Assembly (NCBI GenBank): GCA_045124505.1
Contig: JBGVLZ010000061.1
Span: forward strand, 73,859-137,858
Direction: 5' to 3'
DNA from: RGIG7213 sp045124505
GTDB lineage: Bacteria; Bacillota; Clostridia; Oscillospirales; CAG-272
Length of the DNA stretch: 64,000 bases
Numbering within the stretch: position 1 is the first letter of the stretch; the number at the start of each line of letters is the position of its first letter. This document shows positions 1 through 9,751 of the stretch, one piece after another. The notes beneath the pieces are model-generated. The model was not told the origin of the DNA and did no database searches. It saw only the letters and a program-made list of their open reading frames with translations. Both the position numbers and the translations under genes were made by a program.

Positions 1-90
1 AAATGCGGTGTACTTTCCGAGGACACCTTATATAATTTAATATGCGATATAGAGCATGAAAAACGAAACCAAAAAAACAATGGAACTTGA
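1..90 (+). CDS. C-terminal tail of an unidentified gene (5' end outside window)
   Basis: Frame 1 is open from the window edge to a TGA at 88-90 and encodes 29 residues, beginning KCGVLSEDTLYNLICDIEHE. The other two forward frames stop by about base 40. The stop lies inside the left arm of the terminator at 74-109, which is where a rightward gene would be expected to end. No domain can be recognised in so short a piece, and a chance open frame is possible. Confidence 0.3.
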   Translation, partial: KCGVLSEDTLYNLICDIEHEKRNQKNNGT

Positions 91-109
91 AATCAAGTTC
101 CATTGTTTT
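74..109. terminator. Bidirectional rho-independent terminator
   Basis: A perfect 17-base-pair inverted repeat (arms 74-90 and 93-109, loop AA) carries an A-run on its left edge and a T-run on its right edge. It can therefore stop transcription from either side: the partial gene at the left edge and the leftward giant gene ending at 118. Confidence 0.85.
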
Positions 110-117
110 TTTATTAT

Positions 118-3100
118 TTAATATTCTCTTCTGACCTTTTTTATCAAAAGCACAGTTGATGCAAATGATATTACCGTTATAAGCGCTGTAAGAGGTATAG
201 TATCAAACGTCGGCGGATTATCTGCCTCTCTGTCGATAACAAACAAGACGTCAACTGTAACATCATGTGACGGTTGGACAAATGTATATGTGCCGTCATT
301 ATTGTCCGTAACAGACACGATGTTACCGTTTGTATCCGTAACTGTCACGCTCTCTGTTTTATATCCCGCATCGGGAATTACGGTAACTGTAACTATTCCG
401 TTTTCCTCACACTCACTCTTATCAACCGTCACCGTGCCGTGTTCGGTACCGTTTACAGATACGGTGTAAACAGGTGCGGGGATATCGGGATCAGATCCCA
501 CATTTATTTCCGCCGATGCGGTAATACCGCAAGACGGATAATATGCATAAAGTGTTGTCGTGCCGTTTTTGTTTGCGCTTATCACACCGTTTTCATCGAC
601 CGTTGCAACTGTAGGATCTGACGTTGTAAATACAACATCGCCTGCAAGTGAATCCCACGGCGCTGCCTTTGAGCTTACACCGAATGTCATTCCGCTTGCA
701 AGGTCAATTCTCTTTGCACCGCCGTTTATTTCAGCGCATACAGGCTCACCGGGGATAAACTTCATGGAAACAGAAGAATGTTCTTTATCCGATATGTATG
801 TCGAAAGCTTCATATCTATATATCCCAATGATGTAAAATCATCGACAGACGGTGTAAACGGTATCTTGATATCACAGCTTTCGCCTGATACAAGCGCAGG
901 AATATCAAATTCGCCGTAAAGCTTAACAGCCTTGGACATCTCTGTTTTTGTAAGCTTTCCTTTCGATGTCTGTGAATCCTTATTGCCGATATTCTTAACA
1001 GTTGCGTGTACAAAATACTGACCGTTATCAGAGCTTATCCGATGATCCGTAAACTTCAGAACGCTTTCATAAGGCAGCTCCTTGCTGACTGTGTCGGGGT
1101 TAACTATATCAACATCATGCTCACTTACAGTAACCTCAATTGAAGCATTTGAAATATCATCGGGTATGGTCCACGGAACAGTTATTTTGTATGTTTGAGC
1201 CGCTTCAAGATGCATATCAAGCACCTCACTTGTAATAACTGTTTTGACTCCATCCTTGATCATACTTACTGTATAATCAAAGCCCGTTGTTGTAATAAGT
1301 CCTTCGTTCTTCACGGTGAAAACTATATTTTCCGTACTGCCGCCCACCAGACTTAACGGGAGCATTATATCATCGCCTGTAATGCTTATCGAGCCCTTGG
1401 GTCTGAATTCTATTTCAACAAGCTGATTTTTTCCTGTTTTAACAGCACCGTTTTCATCTATCCAATGGCTGTAATGATTGGAAACAACAAATATGTCGTT
1501 TTCTTCGGTCATAACGATATCAAACTCGTCTATTACTTTTCCGTAGTCTGTTATCTGAACAGCCTTGCCGAAGCCCCAATTTTCATATACCTCCGTGTTA
1601 TCGATATCGGTTTGTCCTTCGTTTTCGACAACGTCACGCTGATAGTGTGCGCCGAACAGCTCAACACCGTTATCGCCCTCTGTGTGGTCTGATGACGTAT
1701 AGAATATGTATATATCGTCACCGTTTGTTACAAGGCGGTAGTCGGAAATACTTACTGCTGATGACTCGTCCTGCTGAAGATTTTCACTTTCTGAGCTTAT
1801 ATCTCCGAAGTACAGTTCTTCAAAGAGTGTACGCTCATATTCCTCACGATCAAGTCCGAGCTCCGAGGCTGTCTTGCAATACCACCGCATATCACCTTTT
1901 TCCGCACTATCTTTATATACTGCCGAGGATGGCAAATCGGGATCAAACATAGCTTCAAGCATACCGCTTACGTCAAGGAGATTGAATAAACCGCCGTTTT
2001 CAAGCCATGTAAGATATACCGTGCCGTCAATATTTGTAAGTGCGGGATTTGACTGGCTGACTGTATCATTCGTTATCGGAATGGGATAATACGTAACATC
2101 CGAATCAAGATCGGTAACTGTCAAGAACAGCTCACGGTCTTCATACGTATTTAAATTACAGTCCTCATCGACCGTATATGCCGCAAGCATAAAGTTTGTT
2201 CCGTGGATATTTGCCGTTTCACACTTATAGTCAAACACCAGCGGATCCGTTAAAGCAGGATGCTTTACGGTTATAAATTCTTTGGAATCGATCGTTCTTG
2301 TGGTTACATCGCATACTACGTATGCCATTGTTGAATATGTTGCAGTAAGATCAAGAAGTCCCTCTTCCGTCTTTACATCGCTTATATCACGCTTCATATA
2401 ACTGCAATAGAGCTTGTCACCGATAAGATTAAGCTGCGGTGCAAAATTGAAAAATTCATCGTCAATAAGCGTTATTTCTTCGCCGAATGTGCCGTTTTCA
2501 TAAACCGCAACAGATATACCGAGCGAATTAAGCTTATCAAAATTAGTATCATCTTCTGTGAATTTTCTGTTTGCATCAACCCATGCAACGACAGCCTTGC
2601 CGTTTTTGTAAAGCACAGCAGGGTTTGTATCTACCGTTCCGTCATCGGCAATCATTTCGGGCTTCGACCATGCACCGTCTTTGTATACTGTATAGAACAA
2701 AGCTGTATTGTTGAGGTCATCCTCAGTGCCTCTGTTGCCTATGAAGAACAGCATACGCTGTCCGTCTTCAAATACTATGAGCTTGGGTCGTGTACGCTCA
2801 GCCGCATCGTCAAGAAGAACATTTCTGTTTACTTCCTCGGGAATTGCCTTGATAAGTCCGTTATATCCGAAATCAGACATGTCGGACGTACCCGCATAAT
2901 ATTCACGAACTGAATCAGAAGTATTATCTTTTACAGCGGATGAACGTATGGGAGCCTTTGATGAGGACTCTACATTAATATTTTCTCCGAGGAACGAAAT
3001 TCCTGTTTTTCCTTCGTAAACGCCGAAGCCGTATCTGAAATTGCCAATATCAAAATTAATACTGAGGCAAAGCAGATCAAATCCGATACCGCCCGATACC

Positions 3101-6100
3101 ATGAGCAAAACACCGTAATTCTTTTCAAAATCAGATATAGGAAGGCTGAACTGCAATCCATAATTTGCATATCCTCTTGCAGAAAGAACGTTGCACATAC
3201 CTACACCCGCCTGAGCAGTAATTGAAGCTGTCAAGCCAAATATGGCATTTGTTTCACCGAGTCTTTTCTGAATATTTCCCGAATATTTGTCAAAATCTCC
3301 CGCAGTGAGGATATCTCCCCCATTACCTGACGGATAATATACGAAGACATCTCCCTGAACTGATCCTGTAAAATTAACAAATACCGGCACGCCGTAGATA
3401 ACACTGTAAATGTTCTGGCTGTAATTTGCCGCAACAGTAATACCGACAGTGCCTGAGCAGAATACGTATTCACAACTTCCGGGATTGTAAATAAAATCGA
3501 ATGCAAGCAGATAAAGAACATTGAACTTCATCGTTTTGGCTTTGGTGAAGCCCGAAAGCGGTTCACGTGCGGCGTCTTCCATATCGCTGCGGTATGCATC
3601 GAATATGTCTTTCTGACGTTTAAGATCCTGCAGATCCTTATTTAATTGATCTTTCTGTTCCTGTGTGCTTGCCTGCTTTATTGCTTCAATTGTCGCCATT
3701 GTACTGTCATTTAAGCTTTTTTCCGCAGCACTGATACCATTGAAATTTCCCTGCGATTTTTCCGCCGCATCACGCAAAGCGTTCAGCTTTTGCAACTTTT
3801 CCTTTGTACCGAGTGTTTGCGTACTATAAGCAAGAACATCCTCGTTTATTGCGAGGGTATAGCCCGTTGCTCTGCCTGCTTCATCCTTTCCCCATTCTGT
3901 TTTGGAGAAGCTGAGAAGTCCCGACGAAGCACTTGCGCTTGATGCACCTATTATCGGAATATCAATTGCTTCCGTTTCATCCGTATCGTATGTTTTCGGG
4001 AATATAAGTGTATTTTCTATGTAGAATGAATAGCCTGTTTCCACCTCGGGATATGTCACCAAATACGGATTTCCTTGGCTGTCATATTTTCTTTCGACGA
4101 CACGTACACGCAGACGGTCACCGTTATGGAAATGCTGATTCATTCCCTTAACAGAAAGCTCAAAAACACCGCCCTGATACGTTTCATCGGGATTGTTGAC
4201 CTTAAAGCTTCCAAGACGTGTGCCTGCGGCATCGTAAAGTCCGAATTCCACTCTTTCGATAAGTCTTATTTCCGAATTTGACATATTTGAAACTATTGCT
4301 GTGAATGTCACCGTATCGTCAAATATCCTTATGGAGGTGTTGCTTTCATCCGTAGAATCATTATTCAAAGAATTTGCAAAACGGTATGTAACATCGGTTA
4401 TGCGGGGTGCACCGTCGGGATATACAACCTCAAGCTCCGTAAGAACCGTTGAAGCACATCCGTCCTTGACGGTTCCGCCAAGTATAACATCAACGGTCTG
4501 CTTGTCGTTTCCGTTGAATATAAGCATTGTTATGCGGTCGCCCACTCTGCCGTAAACATAGCTTTCCGTTGACATATTGCCTGCCTTGAACGTACCGTCT
4601 TCATATGTCATTGTACTTACGCTGTCAACACCCTGAACAGGCTTCGTGCCGATAATTTTACCGTTTTCATCGAACTCGTTTGTGCCAAGCTCCTTTTGCA
4701 TACCCGGAAGCGATATAAAATACTCAGAAACGGGAACACGCATATTACCGTTTCCTGTTTGCCGTACAGTTGCATAATTTGAAACAACAGTACCGCTTAC
4801 CGTGAATTTTACCATTTCGCTTACAGGTACTCTTTCGTAGCTTACTGTAAGCACGTTATCGTCTTTATTGCAACGTGCTTTAAAATGCAACTGCTTCGTT
4901 TTGTACACTGTGCCCGTCATATTATCAGTAATAACGGGAACATAAACATAATTGCTGTCATCTGCATTCGAAACAATACTGACGGTGTATATTTCATTTA
5001 CAGTCGGATTTATTTTTTCAAGAATACCGTTTCCGAACTTCTGTATATACAGTATATTTTTACCGCTGAGTCCGTTTTTATCAAGCGTATCGTTATCCAC
5101 GAGTCCCTGATAATCTATTCCGTTTACGGTAAAATACTTCTCTGCTCCGTCCTTGAACCGTATTTCAATACAGTTATCGTTTTCGTCCATTGCAGGACGT
5201 ATATAATAACCCGATTCCTTTCCGGACATAAGGCAAAGCGTTGAAAGACCGGGAAATCTGTAATAATTTGCACCTTTGTCATTTGAGTATTCATATCCCA
5301 CAGCACGGTAATGCGTTTCATTGCTTACAGAACGAAGGTCAAGCACGTCGCCTGCATGGAATACATAATCACCTCGCTGTGAAATTTTCTCGTTTACAAA
5401 TGATGCATCCATACCGCCTGCGGCTCCGACGATCTTTACAGAAACATCCTCATAGTCATATATGGGTTTGAAATGAAGCTTCTGATAATAACCGAGATTA
5501 TAGCCGACGGTTTCCATCTGTACCGAGTCTATCCAGTCGATAAAATACGCATCGTACGGAACTGTTGTAAGATTTGCAAGTATTTTCTTTTTTTGCTGCT
5601 CAACAGCCGATGTTGAGTAATCCAAATATTCCCCTCTTTTAGCTGAAGTATTGTCAAGATATGCCAAAAGATCATCGGGATATGTAAGTGTTACGCTCTT
5701 ACCGTTGGATGCATCGGGGTTTACGGTTATCTTGTATCCTTTGAGTACACCGAATTTTCCTGAATTTCCGTTTACCTTTACTTCGTTTTCCGTAAATACA
5801 AGATTTGATACCGCTGTATCGGGATTTGCGTAAATATCACGTGTTTGCCCAACACCTATTGCAGGCTGTGCTCCGCACTTTACCGTCATCTGAACAGGTG
5901 TGAATGATGCTGTTTCCGGTTTTCCGTCTGATATATTGCCCGTAAAATAGCTGAGCTGATCCGGATCGCTTATGCTTATTACATACTTTTTATACATCGC
6001 CGCAACACCGTAAACGCGGAGATACGACTTCGGCGTTCTGTTTGAATTATCGTCGATAGCATCAAATGAAACGTGAAACCTTTTGTTATTGGCAGTACTC

Positions 6101-7776
6101 CGGATGTTCTCCATCTTTATTGATACCTGCGTCAATGATCTGTCAAACTTGCCGCCTGTATAACTGTTTTTATTAAGAGTTGTAGAATTTATTCTGAATT
6201 TCTGACCGCCGCCGAAATTAGATGTGGATTCAATATCACCCGCAACATACTGGTAATATACACCGGGCATTTTAGCGTCAGTCAGCGTCCATACCTTGCC
6301 GTTTTTCCACGTTCTGCCGTTATAATATGCAATATCACCGTACGAGGTATGCTGTGTTCCCGTATCGACATATGTACAGGTAAGAGTTCCCATAAATCCG
6401 GGAGTGTCCCCGCTGAACTGATTGTCCGAATAATGGAAATATCCTTTTTTGTCCGAGGGCAAAGCAAAGTAATAGCATCCTACTTCAATGGGCGGATCAT
6501 ACGATGTGTCCATTATTTTTCCTGTAGGATCTCCTTCTTTATATTCAACTGTATAACTCTTTTTTTGTCCGTTTATTACTTCGCCGAAATCTATATTAAA
6601 TGAGTTCTTGTCACCCGTAGCAAGAAGTGTGGGCGCACCGTTTGATTTTGATATATTTATTTCAGCTGAAACTGTATTTCCTGCGCTGCAAGCCTTGAAA
6701 TCGTCAAGCGTGACTGAAAAATTACCTTCGCCCGCTACATTAAGCTTGACTTTTTTGCTCATTTCATACGGCATAAATGCAAGAGTTGTATCAAGCGCTT
6801 CATAATTCACGCCTGCTTTTGCAGTCTTGCCCGATGTGTATATGCGCATATCCACAAGCGAATACTCCGCACCTGTACGCTCCACTTCAAGTGTCACAGT
6901 ACCGCCCGAAGAATCGTAATTGCTTTTAGTGAATGATATTTCCGAATGTACTGCAGGCTCATTATCCTTTATAGTCACGGAAACACTCGGCACTTGATAA
7001 ACTTCAACACCGACAGCGTCTGTAAGAAGGAGTGAAAAGTTCTCATCTCCTTCAGATATTTCATCATCAAGCAGTCTGAAGGACACCTTTTTTTCATCCT
7101 CACCCGGTTTGAAATTAAGTGTCACGCTTGATGAATAATCAAATTCACTCATAGCCTCGGGAGTTATACCGTCAAGCACGGACTGTATCATATCGAGAGA
7201 TTCTGTCGGATAAGTATTACGTGTCATCTCACCCGTTGCATCTTCTTTTTGCTGTGCCAAAGCGCTCTTTGCGGGTGCTTCACCGGTAGCTGTGTTTTCA
7301 TCCGCTTCTGTAATTTTATTGACAGAAGACTCAAGCTTGACACCGTTTTCCAAAAGCTCTTCAACCGCCATCACTCCGTCAACATATGTCTGAAGGATGT
7401 TTTTATCTCTCGGATATTCCGATATTCCTGCCATAACAAGCTGATAATCCTGCCCGTATAAAGCCGTCATATCAGCGGTATGTATATCAACCGAAGCACC
7501 GACGGATATATCCCCTTCTCTGTACACAGATACCGTGTAATAACGGTAAGATTCATCAAGAGTCGCTGAAACCGTACCGAAATAAACGATATTTCCGCAA
7601 GGACGGTCTTTAGCATCAAGCCTTTTTGATTCCAGATCAAAATACACATGGTCATGAGCTGATGCCGGCAAGGATGACTCCGTCACCGCAGGAAGCATCA
7701 GAACCGTAACAAGAACAAAGCTTACCACTCGCTTTAAAATTCCCTGTATTTTCATTGAGATCCTCTGTTTGTACAT
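118..7776 (-). CDS. Giant cell-surface protein with Calx-beta, CARDB, Big2-like and C-terminal membrane segments
   Basis: A predicted 2,552-residue exported protein; exact role unknown, probably adhesion or matrix interaction. The ATG at 7774-7776 is chosen because AAGGAG lies 8 bases upstream; the open frame extends 17 codons further without a ribosome site. Residues 1-40 are a signal peptide ending in ASA. Next comes a Calx-beta module (about 65-270) split by an acidic insert of about 80 residues; its second half has the PGE...EGDENFSLLL...IKDNE signature. A second Calx-beta-like module follows to about 380. A coiled-coil stretch lies near 1310-1410, a repetitive beta-rich, propeller-like region near 1680-2090, a CARDB-like domain near 2135-2250, a Big2-like Ig domain near 2350-2425 and an InlB/bacterial-repeat-like module near 2430-2510. 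The C-terminus has one hydrophobic helix followed by KKVRREY, so it is membrane anchored. No LPxTG motif is seen. Confidence 0.8.
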   Translation of the reverse strand: MYKQRISMKIQGILKRVVSFVLVTVLMLPAVTESSLPASAHDHVYFDLESKRLDAKDRPCGNIVYFGTVSATLDESYRYYTVSVYREGDISVGASVDIHTADMTALYGQDYQLVMAGISEYPRDKNILQTYVDGVMAVEELLENGVKLESSVNKITEADENTATGEAPAKSALAQQKEDATGEMTRNTYPTESLDMIQSVLDGITPEAMSEFDYSSSVTLNFKPGEDEKKVSFRLLDDEISEGDENFSLLLTDAVGVEVYQVPSVSVTIKDNEPAVHSEISFTKSNYDSSGGTVTLEVERTGAEYSLVDMRIYTSGKTAKAGVNYEALDTTLAFMPYEMSKKVKLNVAGEGNFSVTLDDFKACSAGNTVSAEINISKSNGAPTLLATGDKNSFNIDFGEVINGQKKSYTVEYKEGDPTGKIMDTSYDPPIEVGCYYFALPSDKKGYFHYSDNQFSGDTPGFMGTLTCTYVDTGTQHTSYGDIAYYNGRTWKNGKVWTLTDAKMPGVYYQYVAGDIESTSNFGGGQKFRINSTTLNKNSYTGGKFDRSLTQVSIKMENIRSTANNKRFHVSFDAIDDNSNRTPKSYLRVYGVAAMYKKYVISISDPDQLSYFTGNISDGKPETASFTPVQMTVKCGAQPAIGVGQTRDIYANPDTAVSNLVFTENEVKVNGNSGKFGVLKGYKITVNPDASNGKSVTLTYPDDLLAYLDNTSAKRGEYLDYSTSAVEQQKKKILANLTTVPYDAYFIDWIDSVQMETVGYNLGYYQKLHFKPIYDYEDVSVKIVGAAGGMDASFVNEKISQRGDYVFHAGDVLDLRSVSNETHYRAVGYEYSNDKGANYYRFPGLSTLCLMSGKESGYYIRPAMDENDNCIEIRFKDGAEKYFTVNGIDYQGLVDNDTLDKNGLSGKNILYIQKFGNGILEKINPTVNEIYTVSIVSNADDSNYVYVPVITDNMTGTVYKTKQLHFKARCNKDDNVLTVSYERVPVSEMVKFTVSGTVVSNYATVRQTGNGNMRVPVSEYFISLPGMQKELGTNEFDENGKIIGTKPVQGVDSVSTMTYEDGTFKAGNMSTESYVYGRVGDRITMLIFNGNDKQTVDVILGGTVKDGCASTVLTELEVVYPDGAPRITDVTYRFANSLNNDSTDESNTSIRIFDDTVTFTAIVSNMSNSEIRLIERVEFGLYDAAGTRLGSFKVNNPDETYQGGVFELSVKGMNQHFHNGDRLRVRVVERKYDSQGNPYLVTYPEVETGYSFYIENTLIFPKTYDTDETEAIDIPIIGASSASASSGLLSFSKTEWGKDEAGRATGYTLAINEDVLAYSTQTLGTKEKLQKLNALRDAAEKSQGNFNGISAAEKSLNDSTMATIEAIKQASTQEQKDQLNKDLQDLKRQKDIFDAYRSDMEDAAREPLSGFTKAKTMKFNVLYLLAFDFIYNPGSCEYVFCSGTVGITVAANYSQNIYSVIYGVPVFVNFTGSVQGDVFVYYPSGNGGDILTAGDFDKYSGNIQKRLGETNAIFGLTASITAQAGVGMCNVLSARGYANYGLQFSLPISDFEKNYGVLLMVSGGIGFDLLCLSINFDIGNFRYGFGVYEGKTGISFLGENINVESSSKAPIRSSAVKDNTSDSVREYYAGTSDMSDFGYNGLIKAIPEEVNRNVLLDDAAERTRPKLIVFEDGQRMLFFIGNRGTEDDLNNTALFYTVYKDGAWSKPEMIADDGTVDTNPAVLYKNGKAVVAWVDANRKFTEDDTNFDKLNSLGISVAVYENGTFGEEITLIDDEFFNFAPQLNLIGDKLYCSYMKRDISDVKTEEGLLDLTATYSTMAYVVCDVTTRTIDSKEFITVKHPALTDPLVFDYKCETANIHGTNFMLAAYTVDEDCNLNTYEDRELFLTVTDLDSDVTYYPIPITNDTVSQSNPALTNIDGTVYLTWLENGGLFNLLDVSGMLEAMFDPDLPSSAVYKDSAEKGDMRWYCKTASELGLDREEYERTLFEELYFGDISSESENLQQDESSAVSISDYRLVTNGDDIYIFYTSSDHTEGDNGVELFGAHYQRDVVENEGQTDIDNTEVYENWGFGKAVQITDYGKVIDEFDIVMTEENDIFVVSNHYSHWIDENGAVKTGKNQLVEIEFRPKGSISITGDDIMLPLSLVGGSTENIVFTVKNEGLITTTGFDYTVSMIKDGVKTVITSEVLDMHLEAAQTYKITVPWTIPDDISNASIEVTVSEHDVDIVNPDTVSKELPYESVLKFTDHRISSDNGQYFVHATVKNIGNKDSQTSKGKLTKTEMSKAVKLYGEFDIPALVSGESCDIKIPFTPSVDDFTSLGYIDMKLSTYISDKEHSSVSMKFIPGEPVCAEINGGAKRIDLASGMTFGVSSKAAPWDSLAGDVVFTTSDPTVATVDENGVISANKNGTTTLYAYYPSCGITASAEINVGSDPDIPAPVYTVSVNGTEHGTVTVDKSECEENGIVTVTVIPDAGYKTESVTVTDTNGNIVSVTDNNDGTYTFVQPSHDVTVDVLFVIDREADNPPTFDTIPLTALITVISFASTVLLIKKVRREY

Positions 7777-7793
7777 AAACAAAACTCCTTTTA

Positions 7794-7812
7794 AAACACA
7801 AAAGATGTGTTT
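7794..7812 (-). promoter_or_regulatory. Leader hairpin just upstream of the giant gene's ribosome site
   Basis: AAACACA and TGTGTTT form a 7-base-pair hairpin that ends three bases before the AAGGAG of the giant surface-protein gene in its mRNA. A hairpin so close to the ribosome site could affect initiation or mRNA stability. On the plus strand the same hairpin is followed by a T-run and resembles a weak terminator. The regulatory role is inference. Confidence 0.35.
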
Positions 7813-7852
7813 TTTTATATCAAGCACGGCATCATATCACACCGTTTAAACC

Positions 7853-7881
7853 ATAATAGCACACATACTGTCAAAAGTCAA
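7853..7881 (-). promoter_or_regulatory. Sigma-A promoter of the giant surface-protein gene
   Basis: On the minus strand TTGACT (7881-7876) and TATTAT (7858-7853) are separated by 17 bases. A start near 7846 would give a leader of about 70 bases that includes the hairpin before the ribosome site. Confidence 0.6.
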
Positions 7882-7919
7882 TCGTTTAGACAAAAATGGT
7901 TTATTATTCAGAATTTCCT

Positions 7920-8723
7920 TCAATTTTCTTTGCGGTAAATGATAACGGAAAAATCCGCTGTTATTTCAAACGGCGTTACGTCTGACAGTTTCGCTCTTTT
8001 ATCCGCAGGCGTTGTGTAATAATACGGTGTCATTGCAAAAAGATCGGATATTGTTTTGCCTGTTTGCGGTGTGAATTTGTATTTTACACGTCTTTTTTCG
8101 CAAAGTGTGAAGCCTTCAAGTATATCGTCATTTTCCTCTTTTATGCGTACATCATCGTAAACCCTTTGTTTAAGCTCCAGAAGATGCTCGGGATTGGGCA
8201 CCGCAAGAACAAGCGTACCGTCTTTTTTAAGAACACGCTTATATTCATCGATAGCAAGCGGAGAAAAAATGTTAACTACCGTGTCAAAAGCACCGTCAAG
8301 ATACGGCATGCAGTAAACACTTCCAACGCAGAAAGTCCCGAATTTTCCGCCTTTGCAAAGCTTCGAGGCATACTGTACGGCTTTTTTTGATATATCGATT
8401 CCGTAGACCTTACTTACGTGCTCGTTTTCGCCAATTTTCTGCGTGTAATACCCTTCTCCGCAGCCTGCATCAAGTACTGTTTCGCCTGTTACTGCTTCGC
8501 ACACCGCAAGGCGTAGCGGCTCGTAATAACCACCTGAGAGAAAATCACGTCTTGCCATGACCATAAACGTATCATCTCCGTGCGTCTTGCCGCTTTGCTG
8601 CATGGCGAGATTTACATATCCCGATGATGATATGTCGTAACTGTGTCTTTTTTCGCATTTCAGCATATTGCCATCGTTAAATAATGCGCCCGAGCATACA
8701 GGGCATTTAAAAATTTCTTTCAT
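7920..8723 (-). CDS. rlmA: 23S rRNA (guanine-N1)-methyltransferase, RlmA family
   Basis: A 267-residue SAM-dependent methyltransferase predicted to modify the helix 35 guanine of 23S rRNA. The N-terminus holds the family's small zinc site (C7, C10, C23, H27, followed by SYDIS), then a GKTHGDDTFMVMARRDFL segment typical of RlmA. The SAM-binding loop is VLDAGCGEGYYT. Length fits the family (about 270). The ATG at 8721-8723 shares one base with the stop of the upstream lipoprotein gene (TGATG), so the two are probably translationally coupled. Whether it is the RlmA-I or RlmA-II type cannot be settled by eye; gram-positive relatives are usually RlmA-II. Confidence 0.88.
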   Translation of the reverse strand: MKEIFKCPVCSGALFNDGNMLKCEKRHSYDISSSGYVNLAMQQSGKTHGDDTFMVMARRDFLSGGYYEPLRLAVCEAVTGETVLDAGCGEGYYTQKIGENEHVSKVYGIDISKKAVQYASKLCKGGKFGTFCVGSVYCMPYLDGAFDTVVNIFSPLAIDEYKRVLKKDGTLVLAVPNPEHLLELKQRVYDDVRIKEENDDILEGFTLCEKRRVKYKFTPQTGKTISDLFAMTPYYYTTPADKRAKLSDVTPFEITADFSVIIYRKEN

Positions 8724-9616
8724 CAGGGTGTGAACCCCCTTTCAAATTCTATATTGACACCGTCTGTTTTTAAAATTATACCTCCGTCACGGTCAGTACG
8801 GTATACTTCCATGCCGAGATTTTCGATTTTTCCGACAACCGCAGACGACGGCAATTCTTCTTCGCCATCGTTTGATGCTGATATTACTGCATATTTCGCA
8901 CCTACTGCCTTTAAAAATCCCTCTGTACTTGATTTATTCGAACCGTGATGTGCGATCTTTATAACATCGGCTTTAAGATCAAAGCCGGAATTAAGCAGTA
9001 CGCTTTCACACACAAGCTGTCCGTCACCCATAAGAAGCATTCGGAAATCTCCGTATTCGAGCATCTGAACAACAGATGCTTCATTATCGTCACCAAGCAT
9101 CAGAACAGCATCATTCGGTGCATATGTTGTCAAAACCGCACCGCCTAAAGTCAGCACATCTGCAACCTTTGATGTGATAACAGGCACATTTTTTTCTTGT
9201 GCATTTTTTATCATCTTTTCATATTCATTACTGTTATTGTTTCTCGGACTTATATAAAGCTGTTCTATATCAAAATTTTTTATAAGCTTCGCCATAGAAC
9301 CGATATGATCCTTATCGGGATGTGTTCCTACAACGTATTTCAGCTTTTCCACACCGAATATTTTGAGTGTTTTTTCAATATAGTCATAGCTTTTTTTGAC
9401 TCCCGTATCAATGACCATATATTCACCGTCACACGATAAAAGCATAAAATCAGCTTTACCCACATCGCCGAAAAGCACTGTAAGCACCGGCAGTTTTTCT
9501 TCTTTTAATTCATTTGAGTCTTTCCCAGCCGTGTCTTCTGCTGTTATTTCCGTATTTTGCGGTGCGCATGAGCACATAAGCATAGCCAATACCATGATAA
9601 ATGATAAAAATTTCAT
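8723..9616 (-). CDS. ComEC-like metallo-beta-lactamase-fold lipoprotein
   Basis: A 297-residue protein with a lipoprotein signal (hydrophobic stretch then CSC; C17 is the likely lipidated residue) and a metallo-beta-lactamase domain of the ComEC/Rec2 type. Visible motifs are FGDVGKADF near residue 50, VIDTG near 70, the metal motif THPDKDHIG (H99, D101, D103, H104), GDG near 195 and KIAHHGSNKSS near 220. ComEC-type stand-alone domains act on nucleic acids or phosphate esters, so an extracytoplasmic nuclease or phosphodiesterase is plausible, but the substrate is unknown. It lacks the membrane channel of full ComEC. It precedes rlmA with a one-base overlap. GGGAG lies about 10 bases before the ATG. 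Confidence 0.8.
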   Translation of the reverse strand: MKFLSFIMVLAMLMCSCAPQNTEITAEDTAGKDSNELKEEKLPVLTVLFGDVGKADFMLLSCDGEYMVIDTGVKKSYDYIEKTLKIFGVEKLKYVVGTHPDKDHIGSMAKLIKNFDIEQLYISPRNNNSNEYEKMIKNAQEKNVPVITSKVADVLTLGGAVLTTYAPNDAVLMLGDDNEASVVQMLEYGDFRMLLMGDGQLVCESVLLNSGFDLKADVIKIAHHGSNKSSTEGFLKAVGAKYAVISASNDGEEELPSSAVVGKIENLGMEVYRTDRDGGIILKTDGVNIEFERGFTP

Positions 9617-9639
9617 AATAATATCACTCCCTATTTTAT

Positions 9640-9668
9640 CTTATACCATAAAAAAGAATTAAAAACAA
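9640..9668 (-). promoter_or_regulatory. Sigma-A promoter of the lipoprotein-rlmA operon
   Basis: On the minus strand TTGTTT (9668-9663), a 17-base spacer and TATAAG (9645-9640) with TGG directly before the -10 form an extended -10 promoter about 25 bases upstream of the ATG. Confidence 0.5.
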
Positions 9669-9751
9669 CTGCATACTGTAAATAATATTTAACGCATAAA
9701 CAGACGGTGAAATTAATACAATTAAGCAAAGACTTAAAAACGGAGGTTGTT

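Noticed and set aside
274..7461. Many open frames of 60-120 codons on the plus strand across the giant surface-protein gene
   Set aside because: They lack ribosome sites and coherent composition and are shadows of the leftward 2,552-codon frame.
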